64,000 bases of DNA. It comes from an uncultured Oscillospiraceae bacterium (GTDB lineage Bacteria > Bacillota > Clostridia > Oscillospirales > Acutalibacteraceae). The stretch is from the NCBI GenBank assembly GCA_900543795.1, contig UQSH01000005.1:1-64000 (forward strand), read 5' to 3'. A model generated the notes under the pieces. It made no database searches and was not told the origin of the DNA. It saw only the letters and a list, made by a program, of their open reading frames with translations. The first letter of the stretch is position 1, and each line of letters begins with the position of its first letter. A program made the translations under genes and the position numbers. Positions 1 through 7,823 of this stretch are shown one piece after another.

Positions 1-1846
1 AAGAGCAACCTTCCTCCCGATTTCCAACATAAAGGGCAGAACGCTTGATGAGAAAAATCTTGATGATAACCTTGGATTTGTTGCCGTTGCAAGCGATCTT
101 GTTGATTGCGATTCAAAATATAAAGAAATAATCGGCAATTTGCTCGGCAGAGTTGTTATTGTTGATGATATGGACAGTGCCATCGGTATCGCCAAGGCAT
201 ATAAAAACCGGTTTAAAATCGTAACGCTTGACGGTCAGGTTATCAACGCAGGCGGCTCAATGGCAGGAGGAAGTGCCGCAAAGGGCGCAGGTATTCTCTC
301 CCGTGCGAATATGATTGAGGAGCTTGAAGCACAGGCGCAGGAGCTTTCCGAAAAGGCAGATAAGCTAAGCAAGGAGCTTCAGGGTGCAGTTGACGAGGCA
401 AACCGATTTGCCGCACAAATGCAGGCGGCAGAGGCGGATTTGCGCACCGCCAAGGAGGATTATATTCGCTCTGAGGGCGAGGAAAAGCTTTCCGCCGAAA
501 AAATTTCCTCACTTAAAGCAAGAATTAATTCCCTCTTGATTGAAAAGGATAATGCAGACGGCAGAATTGCAATTTTCAACGAGGCGTTAAAGAAAAATGA
601 AAAGGAAATTGAAAAGATTCAGTCGCAGATAGACAACGCAGAGGATGGTCTGCGCAAGGTTGCGGGAAGCGCAAAGGATATTCTTGAAAAAAGAGACTCC
701 TTGCGTGCCGAAACAGAAAGAATAAATCTTGAGCTTGTTTCTCTTGCAAGAGACAGTGAAGCCGCAAGGCTTTCAATAGAAGAGCTTGAAATGCGCAAGG
801 CAGATCAGCAAAGCAGAGTTAAATCCATTGAAGAGGAAATTGCCGATTTTGAGCGCAGAAACGAAGCATTGAAGAATTCGATTGATGAGATAAAAAAAGA
901 AGCAGAAGATCTTAGAAATAAGGCAGGCTCGTCTTCAAATCAGGTCAGCGAGCTTATCGAGAAGCGTAATTCCTTTGATAAGCGTTCTGTTGAATTAAGA
1001 GCTCTTGAAAGAAACAAGGGCCAAGAGCGTGAAAAGCTTTCGGGCGAGATTGTTCGTCTTGATGAGCGTAAAATCGCAATGCGCAAGGAGTATGACGAAT
1101 TAAACGATATGCTCTTTGAGCAGTATGAATTAACAAGGCGTGAGGCGGAAGCACTCAATATTGTTATTGATGATATGAGTGCCGCAAAGAAGCGTCTTCA
1201 CGAAATTAAGGTTGAAATTAAAAAGCTTGGCTCAATCAATGTAGGTGCAATTGAGGAGTATAAAGAGGTTTCCGAAAGATACGAATTTCTTAAAGAGCAG
1301 ATAGACGATATTGAAAAATCAAAGGCAGAGTTAAACAGAATTATCGAGGATTTAACCGCTTCTATGAGCGAAAAATTCCTTGCACAGTTCAATAAAATCA
1401 ATGAGGAATTTAAAACCTCGTTTGCCGATTTCTTCGGCGGCGGAAAGGGCGAAATCATTCTTGAGCAGCCTGATAATTGCCTTGAAAGTCCGATTGAAAT
1501 TAAAATTCAGCCTCCCGGAAAATCCGTTCAAAACATCAATCTTTTTTCGGGCGGCGAAAAGTCGCTTGCCGCAATGGCGCTCTTGTTCAGCGTATTAAAG
1601 GTAACGCCCGCACCGTTTTGTATTTATGATGAGGTTGAGGCGGCACTTGATGATGTTAATGTTGAACGCTTTGCAAAATATATGAGAAAAATGACGGATA
1701 AAACGCAGTTTATTTCCATAACCCACAGAAGAGGAACTATGGAGGAGGCAGATGTTCTTTACGGCGTAACTATGCAGGAAAAGGGCGTTTCAAAGCTTCT
1801 TGAGCTGCAATCAGCAGAGCTTGCCGAAAAAATGGGGCTTGAATAA
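1..1846 (+). CDS. smc: Chromosome partition protein SMC, 3' part (5' end outside window)
   Basis: This is the C-terminal half of the SMC ATPase, which compacts and segregates the chromosome as a dimer with ScpA and ScpB. The frame is open from base 2, so the start lies upstream. The first about 95 codons are the hinge, recognisable from GRVVIVDDMD and the glycine-rich GGSMAGGS. A long charged coiled coil rich in Glu, Lys and Arg follows to about base 1360. The head half closes the protein, with the ABC signature FSGGEKS at 1544-1564 and the Walker B segment FCIYDEVEAALDD from 1616. ftsY follows after 23 bases, the usual smc-ftsY order of Firmicutes. Only the N-terminal Walker A half is missing, because of the window edge. 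Confidence 0.97.
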   Translation, partial: RATFLPISNIKGRTLDEKNLDDNLGFVAVASDLVDCDSKYKEIIGNLLGRVVIVDDMDSAIGIAKAYKNRFKIVTLDGQVINAGGSMAGGSAAKGAGILSRANMIEELEAQAQELSEKADKLSKELQGAVDEANRFAAQMQAAEADLRTAKEDYIRSEGEEKLSAEKISSLKARINSLLIEKDNADGRIAIFNEALKKNEKEIEKIQSQIDNAEDGLRKVAGSAKDILEKRDSLRAETERINLELVSLARDSEAARLSIEELEMRKADQQSRVKSIEEEIADFERRNEALKNSIDEIKKEAEDLRNKAGSSSNQVSELIEKRNSFDKRSVELRALERNKGQEREKLSGEIVRLDERKIAMRKEYDELNDMLFEQYELTRREAEALNIVIDDMSAAKKRLHEIKVEIKKLGSINVGAIEEYKEVSERYEFLKEQIDDIEKSKAELNRIIEDLTASMSEKFLAQFNKINEEFKTSFADFFGGGKGEIILEQPDNCLESPIEIKIQPPGKSVQNINLFSGGEKSLAAMALLFSVLKVTPAPFCIYDEVEAALDDVNVERFAKYMRKMTDKTQFISITHRRGTMEEADVLYGVTMQEKGVSKLLELQSAELAEKMGLE

Positions 1847-1869
1847 ATTTTATAACCTTAGGAGTTGCT

Positions 1870-2790
1870 ATGGGATTATTTGATAAATTCAGAAAAGGCT
1901 TAAAAAAAACAAGGGAAGAGGGCATAACCGCTCAAATAGAGGAGGTTGTTGAGTCTTACGACGAGATAACAGACGAGCTCTATGATGAGCTTGAAGAAAT
2001 TCTTATTATGGGCGATGTTGGCTATCCCACTGCTGAAAGAATTATAAAAAATCTTAAAGAAAAAATCGCTAACGACAGGATAACAAATGTTAAGCAGGTG
2101 CGAGAAACTCTGCAAGATATCGTTTCGGGTATTGTTTGGGGCGGAAGCTATCTTAAAATAAGAACTAAGCCGTCTGTTATTCTTGTTATCGGCGTAAACG
2201 GAGTCGGAAAAACAACAACAATCGGAAAGCTTGCTCTGCGCCTTAAAGAGCAGGGCAGAAGCGTTATTTTGGGAGCGGCAGACACCTTCCGTGCCGCCGC
2301 AATAGAGCAGCTTCAGGTTTGGGCAGACAGAGCGGAGGTTGATTTAATTAAATCGGCAGAGGGCTCCGATCCCGCCTCAGTTGTTTTTGATACCATTCAG
2401 GCAGGAAAAGCAAGAAGCAGCGATGTTATAATTATCGACACCGCAGGAAGGCTTCATAATAAGAAAAATCTTATGGATGAGCTTAACAAAATAAGCCGTG
2501 TTATAGATAGGGAATTACCGGATGCTTCAAAGGAGGTTCTTCTTGTTCTTGACGCAACAACAGGTCAAAATGCGGTTAATCAGGCAAAGGATTTTAAGGA
2601 TGCCGCGGGCATAACGGGTATCGTTTTAACCAAGCTTGACGGAACTGCAAGGGGCGGTGTTGTTCTTGCAATTAATAATGAGCTTGATGTTCCTGTTAAA
2701 TTCGTTGGCGTAGGAGAGCAGATAGACGACCTTCAACCGTTTGATGCAGACGCCTTTGCAGCCGGCTTGTTTGATAACGGGGAGAAGTGA
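1870..2790 (+). CDS. ftsY: Signal recognition particle receptor FtsY
   Basis: FtsY is the SRP-receptor GTPase that docks ribosome-nascent chain complexes at the membrane. At 306 residues it is the short Gram-positive form, without the long acidic A domain of enteric FtsY. The N-terminal helical bundle (about 1-85) is followed by the G domain, with the P-loop GVNGVGKTTT at residues 108-117, the GAADTFRAAA box and DTAGR at 190-194; TKLDGTARGG near the end is the base-recognition region. The start is preceded by AGGAG with a 5-base spacer. It is probably co-transcribed with smc and with the XTP pyrophosphatase gene, which begins within a few bases of its stop. Confidence 0.97.
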   Translation: MGLFDKFRKGLKKTREEGITAQIEEVVESYDEITDELYDELEEILIMGDVGYPTAERIIKNLKEKIANDRITNVKQVRETLQDIVSGIVWGGSYLKIRTKPSVILVIGVNGVGKTTTIGKLALRLKEQGRSVILGAADTFRAAAIEQLQVWADRAEVDLIKSAEGSDPASVVFDTIQAGKARSSDVIIIDTAGRLHNKKNLMDELNKISRVIDRELPDASKEVLLVLDATTGQNAVNQAKDFKDAAGITGIVLTKLDGTARGGVVLAINNELDVPVKFVGVGEQIDDLQPFDADAFAAGLFDNGEK

Positions 2791-2795
2791 TTATT

Positions 2796-3383
2796 ATGGA
2801 TTTTATTCTTGCAACAAATAATATGAAAAAGCTTGCCGAAATGCAAAGAATTCTTTCGCCGCTCGGCATAAATGTTGTAACCGCAAAGGCACTCGGCATT
2901 GAGCTTGAAGATGTTGAGGAAACGGGAACAACCTTTGAGGAAAACGCCCGCTTAAAAGCCACTGCGGCCTGCAAGGAAACAAATATGCCCGCCATTGCAG
3001 ACGACAGCGGACTGTGTGTTGATTATTTAAACGGTGCACCGGGAATTTTTTCGGCACGCTTCTCCGGCGAGCACGGAAACGATGAAAAAAATAACGATTT
3101 GCTTCTTGAAAAGCTTAAAGGAGTTGCGCCCGAGCAGAGAACGGCGCATTATGTCTGCGCAATCTGCTGCGTTTTCCCAAACGGAAAGGAAATCACGGTC
3201 AGAGGAGAGTGCAACGGCACAATCGGCTTTGAGCGGGACGGCAACGCAGGCTTCGGCTACGATCCGCTTTTCTTGGTAAACGGTAGGTCGTTCGGCAGAT
3301 ACACCGCCGAGGAAAAGGATAAAATAAGCCACAGAGGCAATGCACTCAGAAAGCTTAAAGCAGAGTTGGAGAAATGTATATGA
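2796..3383 (+). CDS. rdgB: XTP/dITP diphosphatase (RdgB/HAM1 family)
   Basis: This housecleaning enzyme hydrolyses non-canonical purine triphosphates (XTP, dITP, ITP) to monophosphates and so keeps them out of DNA and RNA. The 195-residue product starts MDFILATNNMKK, the nucleotide-binding N-terminus of the family, and carries DDSGLCVDYLNGAPG and the C-terminal segment GFGYDPLF followed by SHRGNAL. ATG at 2796 is preferred to an in-frame GTG at 2787 because the GGGGAG ribosome binding site is better spaced for the ATG and the family begins at this methionine. The stop codon overlaps the yhbY start (ATGA), implying translational coupling. Confidence 0.95.
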   Translation: MDFILATNNMKKLAEMQRILSPLGINVVTAKALGIELEDVEETGTTFEENARLKATAACKETNMPAIADDSGLCVDYLNGAPGIFSARFSGEHGNDEKNNDLLLEKLKGVAPEQRTAHYVCAICCVFPNGKEITVRGECNGTIGFERDGNAGFGYDPLFLVNGRSFGRYTAEEKDKISHRGNALRKLKAELEKCI

Positions 3384-3808
3384 CATCAAAGGAAAGAGCA
3401 AAGCTTCGCTCGCAGGCAAATCCGCTTGAGCCTATTTTTCAAATAGGCAAGGAGGGAATATCGCCTAATCTTGTTAGCCAAATAGACGATGCACTTGACG
3501 CAAGAGAGCTTCTTAAAGTGCGTGTTCATTTAGACACGGCACCCGAAGCACCAAGGCAGCTTGCAGACACGCTTTCACAGCAGCTCGGAGCAGAGGTTAT
3601 TCAGGTTATCGGCGGAGTTATCGTGCTTTACAGAAAAGCAGATAAAGATAAAATTAACGAAAAGAAAAATCAAAAAGCAAAAGAGCAAAGCAAAAAGGCC
3701 GTTAAAAAGAAGGTTAAAATCAAGGGAATGCGTCAGCGTCAGCGCGAGTATGAGGAGGCGCACCCGTGGGCAAAATATCAAAAGCAGGGAAGAGGCAGAA
3801 ATCGTTGA
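3380..3808 (+). CDS. yhbY: YhbY family RNA-binding (CRM domain) protein with basic tail
   Basis: This is a YhbY-type CRM-domain protein, associated with the pre-50S ribosomal subunit. The first about 95 residues match the family: SKERAKLRSQANPLEP at the start, IFQIGKEGISPN with the GxxG-like RNA-contact loop, and VIQVIGGVIVLYRK at the end of the fold. An unusually basic tail of about 45 residues follows, rich in Lys and Arg and ending GRGRNR. Ordinary YhbY proteins are about 97 residues, so this one is extended. ATG 3380 is preferred to ATG 3374 because TGGAG lies 8 bases upstream of it. The end overlaps the nadD reading frame. Confidence 0.88.
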   Translation: MTSKERAKLRSQANPLEPIFQIGKEGISPNLVSQIDDALDARELLKVRVHLDTAPEAPRQLADTLSQQLGAEVIQVIGGVIVLYRKADKDKINEKKNQKAKEQSKKAVKKKVKIKGMRQRQREYEEAHPWAKYQKQGRGRNR

Positions 3809-4407
3809 AAATCGGAATTTTCGGCGGTGCGTTCAATCCCGTTCACAACGGCCATATAAATCTTGCAGAGAAATACATTTCTCTTTTGGGGCTTGATAAG
3901 CTTTTTATTGTGCCAACGGCAAATCCTCCCCACAGAGCCTGCGATAATTTTGCTCCCGCAGAGTGCAGATTTGATATGCTTTCTCTTGCCTTTGCAAAAA
4001 ACGATAAGGTTGAGATTTCTGATGTGGAATTTCAAAGCAGTCAAAAAAGCTATACCTATAACACGGTTTTAAAATTCAAGGAAATGCTCGGAAAATGTGA
4101 GATGTTTCTCATAGTGGGGCAAGACCAGTTTTTGTCGTTTGATAAATGGTATAATTATGAGGCTCTGCTGAAAGAGGTTGCTTTGTGCACCGCTGCAAGA
4201 GAGGAAAATTCAAGAGAAAAAATAATTGATTTTGCTCAAAATACTCTTCATCTTGATAAATATTATCTTGCGGATTTTGAGCCTGTTGTTGTTTCAAGCA
4301 GCTGTATAAGAGAAAAAATTGCACACGGAGAAAGCCTTGCAGGGCTTGTTCCGGAAGGTGTTGAAAATTATATAAAATCAAAGGGACTTTATAATGAAAA
4401 GCGTTGA
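3766..4407 (+). CDS. nadD: Nicotinate-nucleotide adenylyltransferase
   Basis: NadD joins ATP and nicotinate mononucleotide to make deamido-NAD in NAD biosynthesis. The nucleotidyltransferase signature GGAFNPVHNGH lies near the N-terminus and the second ATP motif is SSSCIREK close to the end. Start choice is uncertain. GTG 3766 has a perfect AGGAGG 7 bases upstream, inside yhbY, and would add 13 basic residues (MGKISKAGKRQKS). TTG 3805 overlaps the yhbY stop and gives the usual family start, MKIGIFGG, with GGGAAGAGG upstream. Either way translation is coupled to yhbY. yqeK starts before this gene ends. The family assignment is firm. Confidence 0.94.
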   Translation: MGKISKAGKRQKSLKIGIFGGAFNPVHNGHINLAEKYISLLGLDKLFIVPTANPPHRACDNFAPAECRFDMLSLAFAKNDKVEISDVEFQSSQKSYTYNTVLKFKEMLGKCEMFLIVGQDQFLSFDKWYNYEALLKEVALCTAAREENSREKIIDFAQNTLHLDKYYLADFEPVVVSSSCIREKIAHGESLAGLVPEGVENYIKSKGLYNEKR

Positions 4408-4969
4408 TTATTATAAAAGCATAATAAAAAGCCGCCTTTCCGAAGGCAGATATATTCATTCGCTTAATGTTGCAGCCTCTGCCGCCGAGCTCAGCAAAAT
4501 ATATAATTGCAACAGGGATAAGGCTTATCTTGCAGGCCTCCTTCACGATATAACAAAAGAGGAAAGCCTTGATGTTCAATATCGGCTGATTGAAGAAAAT
4601 TCCCATAGCTTAACAAAGCTTGAAAGAAATAACCCTTCGGTTATCCATCAAATGTCGGGCGAGGCATATTGCCGTCTCAAGCTCGGAATAACAGATGAGG
4701 AGATTTTAAGCGCAATTAGGTATCACACAACGGGAAAGGCAAATATGACAACGCTTCAAAAGGTTGTTTATACCGCCGATTTCATCTCGGCAGACAGGAA
4801 TTATCCCGATGTTGAGGAAATGCGGAGCCTTGCACTGAAAAGCCTTGATGACGCCATGCTTTATTCATTAAAACACACAATATTAAAATTAACTTCTAAG
4901 GCAGAATTAATTCATCCGGATTCGTTCGAATGTTATAATTCTGTTTTGGAAAATAAAATAAAGGACTGA
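4394..4969 (+). CDS. yqeK: HD-domain hydrolase YqeK (Ap4A hydrolase type)
   Basis: This is the YqeK family, metal-dependent HD-domain enzymes that in Firmicutes are reported to cleave diadenosine tetraphosphate symmetrically to ADP. Visible metal-ligand motifs are RYIHSLNVA near the N-terminus, the HD pair in GLLHDITKE, the RYHTTGK His, and YTADFISADR. The 191-residue length is normal. The start overlaps the last 14 bases of nadD. The order nadD-yqeK-rsfS is conserved in B. subtilis and Clostridia, which supports the assignment. Confidence 0.93.
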   Translation: MKSVDYYKSIIKSRLSEGRYIHSLNVAASAAELSKIYNCNRDKAYLAGLLHDITKEESLDVQYRLIEENSHSLTKLERNNPSVIHQMSGEAYCRLKLGITDEEILSAIRYHTTGKANMTTLQKVVYTADFISADRNYPDVEEMRSLALKSLDDAMLYSLKHTILKLTSKAELIHPDSFECYNSVLENKIKD

Positions 4970-4973
4970 ATTT

Positions 4974-5327
4974 ATGAATTCTTTAAACATTGCAAAAATT
5001 GCCGTCAAGGCGGCAGACAGTAAAAAGGGCAAGGATATTCAGGTCATCGGAATAAGAGAGCTTTCCGTGCTTGCCGATTATTTTGTTCTTGTAACGGGTG
5101 ATTCGTCAACGCAGATAAAAGCGCTTGCCGATGAGATTGAATTTAAGCTAAAGGAAGCAGGCGTTGAGCCTCATCATATTGAGGGAAAGCAATCAGGCTG
5201 GATTTGTCTTGATTTTTCAACGGTTGTTGTTCATGTTTTCCACAAGGAGCAAAGGCAGTATTTTCAGCTTGAACACCTTTGGGAGGACGGAGATATTATT
5301 AACACAGATGAATTCTTAACTGAATAA
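4974..5327 (+). CDS. rsfS: Ribosomal silencing factor RsfS (Iojap family)
   Basis: RsfS binds ribosomal protein L14 and blocks joining of the 30S and 50S subunits, limiting translation during starvation. The 117-residue product has the family features ELSVLADYFVLVTGDSS, HHIEGKQSGWICLDF and VVVHVFHKEQRQYFQLEHLW. It follows yqeK by 4 bases and precedes leuS by 14 bases, so it is probably in the same transcript. Confidence 0.95.
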   Translation: MNSLNIAKIAVKAADSKKGKDIQVIGIRELSVLADYFVLVTGDSSTQIKALADEIEFKLKEAGVEPHHIEGKQSGWICLDFSTVVVHVFHKEQRQYFQLEHLWEDGDIINTDEFLTE

Positions 5328-5341
5328 AGGAGGAAAGAAAA

Positions 5342-7750
5342 ATGGAATATAATTTTAAACAGGTTGAAAAAAAGTGGCAGGATATTTGGTACAGCCAAAA
5401 CACCTTTGCGGCTAAAAACGATTATTCTCTGCCGAAATATTATTGTCTTGTTGAGTTTCCGTATCCGAGCGGACAGGGACTTCATGTAGGTCATCCGCGT
5501 TCATATACGGCGCTTGATATTGTTGCAAGAAAGAAAAGGCTTGAAGGCTATAATGTTCTTTATCCTATGGGCTGGGATGCTTTCGGCTTGCCAACCGAAA
5601 ACTATGCAATAAAAAACCATATCCATCCCGCAGAGGTAACAAAAAAGAATGTTGCTCATTTTAAGGAGCAGCTTCAATCCCTCGGCTTTTCGTTTGACTG
5701 GACAAGAGAGATAAACACAACAGACCCCAAATATTATAAATGGACTCAGTGGATTTTCTTGCAGCTTTTCAAAAAGGGCCTTGCATATAAAAAGGAAATG
5801 GCAGTCAATTGGTGCACCTCCTGCAAATGCGTTCTTGCAAATGAAGAGGTTGTAAACGGAGTTTGCGAGCGTTGCGGCTCCGAGGTTATAAGAAAGAATC
5901 AAAGCCAGTGGATGCTTAAAATAACAGATTATGCAGACCGCCTTGCCGCAGACCTTGATGATGTTGATTTTATAGACAGGGTTAAGGTTCAGCAAAGAAA
6001 CTGGATAGGCAGAAGCACAGGTGCAGAGGTTGATTTCAAAACAACCCTCGGCGACACTTTAACTGTTTATACCACAAGGTGCGACACTCTATTCGGCGCA
6101 ACCTATATGGTTATTTCTCCTGAGCATCCGCTTATTGAAAAATGGGCAGAAAGTCTTGAAAATATTGAGGAAATCCGTGCATATCAAAACGAAGCGGCTC
6201 ATAAGAGCGATTTTGAACGCACGGAGCTTAATAAGGACAAAACGGGCGTTCTTCTTAAAGGCGTTATGGGTATTAATCCCGTTAATGACACGGAAATTCC
6301 GATTTTCATTTCCGATTATGTTTTAACCTCTTACGGCACAGGTGCAATTATGGCGGTTCCTGCGCACGACACAAGAGACTGGGAGTTTGCAAAGAAATTC
6401 AATCTTCCTATCATAGAGGTTGTTGCAGGCGGCGAGGATGTTCAAGCTGAAGCCTTCACCGATTGCGCAACAGGCAGACTTGTAAACAGCGGATTTTTAA
6501 CAGGACTCTCTGTTGAAGACGCTAAAAAAGCTATGATTGAGTGGCTTGAAAAAGAGGGTAAGGGCAGAGAAAAGGTTAATTTCAAGCTTCGCGATTGGGT
6601 GTTCAGCCGTCAAAGATATTGGGGCGAGCCTATCCCGATTGTTAAATGCGAAAAATGCGGCTATGTTCCGATTCCGGAAAGTGAGCTTCCGCTTGAGCTT
6701 CCGAATGTTGATTCCTATGAGCCAACAGATACAGGCGAATCTCCGCTTGCAAAGATGACGGATTGGGTAAACACAACCTGCCCCTGCTGCGGCGGTCCTG
6801 CAAAAAGAGAAACGGATACTATGCCTCAGTGGGCAGGCTCCTCGTGGTATTTCCTCAGATATATGGACCCTCATAACGATAATGCGCTCGCCTCGAAGGA
6901 AGCACTTGAATATTGGTCGCCTGTTGATTGGTATAACGGCGGTATGGAGCACACAACGCTTCATCTGCTTTACAGCCGCTTCTGGCATAAGTTCCTTTAT
7001 GACATTGGTGTTGTTCCAACCTCCGAGCCGTATCAAAAGCGTACCTCTCACGGTATGATTCTCGGCGAAAACGGCGAAAAAATGAGTAAGTCAAGAGGAA
7101 ATGTTGTTAATCCCGATGAGATTGTTGACCGCTACGGAGCAGACACAATGCGTCTTTATGAAATGTTTATCGGCGATTTTGAAAAGGCGGCTCCGTGGAA
7201 TTCCGATTCAATTAAGGGTTGTAAAAGATTTATCGAGCGTTTCTGGAATCTTCAGGAAATCGTAACAGACAGCGATGAATACAGTGAAGAGCTTGAAGCG
7301 CTTATGCACAAAACAATTAAAAAGGTAACGGAGGATATTGACAATCTTAAATGCAACACCGCCATTGCCGCTATGATGACTCTTATTAATAAGATTTACG
7401 ATAAGGGAAGCATAACAAGAGGAGAGCTCAGAGATTTAACAATAATGCTTAATCCTTTTGCACCGCATGTAACCGAGGAAATGTGGCAGACTATGAGCTT
7501 CGGCGGAATGGTCAACGAAGCAAAATGGTGTACTTACGATGAGGAAAAAACGGTTGAAAATTCAGTTGAAATCGTTCTTCAAATTATGGGTAAGGTGCGT
7601 TCACGCATAACCATTCCCGTTGATATGCCTAAGGAAGAGGTTTTGAAGCTTGCAAAGGCAGACGAAAAAATCGCTTCTGCCATAGAGGGAAAGGAAATCA
7701 AAAAGGAAATCTATGTTCCCGGCAAGCTTGTTAATATAGTTGCTATATAA
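5342..7750 (+). CDS. leuS: Leucyl-tRNA synthetase
   Basis: This class I aminoacyl-tRNA synthetase charges tRNA-Leu in the cytoplasm. The HIGH motif appears as HVGHP at residues 48-52 and KMSKS at 580-584. Two Cys pairs (CTSCKC and CERCGS; CEKCGY and CPCCGG) form the zinc-binding insertions, and the CP1 editing domain lies between. The editing threonine-rich motif reads TTRCDT, whereas the common bacterial form is TTRPDT. The 802-residue length is normal. A strong AAAGGAGG precedes the ATG. No T-box leader was seen, consistent with its place inside a longer operon. Confidence 0.97.
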   Translation: MEYNFKQVEKKWQDIWYSQNTFAAKNDYSLPKYYCLVEFPYPSGQGLHVGHPRSYTALDIVARKKRLEGYNVLYPMGWDAFGLPTENYAIKNHIHPAEVTKKNVAHFKEQLQSLGFSFDWTREINTTDPKYYKWTQWIFLQLFKKGLAYKKEMAVNWCTSCKCVLANEEVVNGVCERCGSEVIRKNQSQWMLKITDYADRLAADLDDVDFIDRVKVQQRNWIGRSTGAEVDFKTTLGDTLTVYTTRCDTLFGATYMVISPEHPLIEKWAESLENIEEIRAYQNEAAHKSDFERTELNKDKTGVLLKGVMGINPVNDTEIPIFISDYVLTSYGTGAIMAVPAHDTRDWEFAKKFNLPIIEVVAGGEDVQAEAFTDCATGRLVNSGFLTGLSVEDAKKAMIEWLEKEGKGREKVNFKLRDWVFSRQRYWGEPIPIVKCEKCGYVPIPESELPLELPNVDSYEPTDTGESPLAKMTDWVNTTCPCCGGPAKRETDTMPQWAGSSWYFLRYMDPHNDNALASKEALEYWSPVDWYNGGMEHTTLHLLYSRFWHKFLYDIGVVPTSEPYQKRTSHGMILGENGEKMSKSRGNVVNPDEIVDRYGADTMRLYEMFIGDFEKAAPWNSDSIKGCKRFIERFWNLQEIVTDSDEYSEELEALMHKTIKKVTEDIDNLKCNTAIAAMMTLINKIYDKGSITRGELRDLTIMLNPFAPHVTEEMWQTMSFGGMVNEAKWCTYDEEKTVENSVEIVLQIMGKVRSRITIPVDMPKEEVLKLAKADEKIASAIEGKEIKKEIYVPGKLVNIVAI

Positions 7751-7761
7751 TCTATTTATAA

Positions 7762-7788
7762 AAGGCACGGCAAATTCTGTCGTGCCTT
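7762..7788 (+). terminator. Hairpin after leuS, without U-tract
   Basis: An 11-bp inverted repeat (AAGGCACGGCA paired with TGTCGTGCCTT, one G-T pair, loop AATTC) sits 11 bases after the leuS stop. No run of T follows, so it is a weak terminator or an RNA processing or stabilising hairpin separating the housekeeping operon from the glycosidase genes. Confidence 0.5.
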
Positions 7789-7823
7789 GCAGTCTGTTAA
7801 TAAATGAAGGTTAGGTTAATGAT

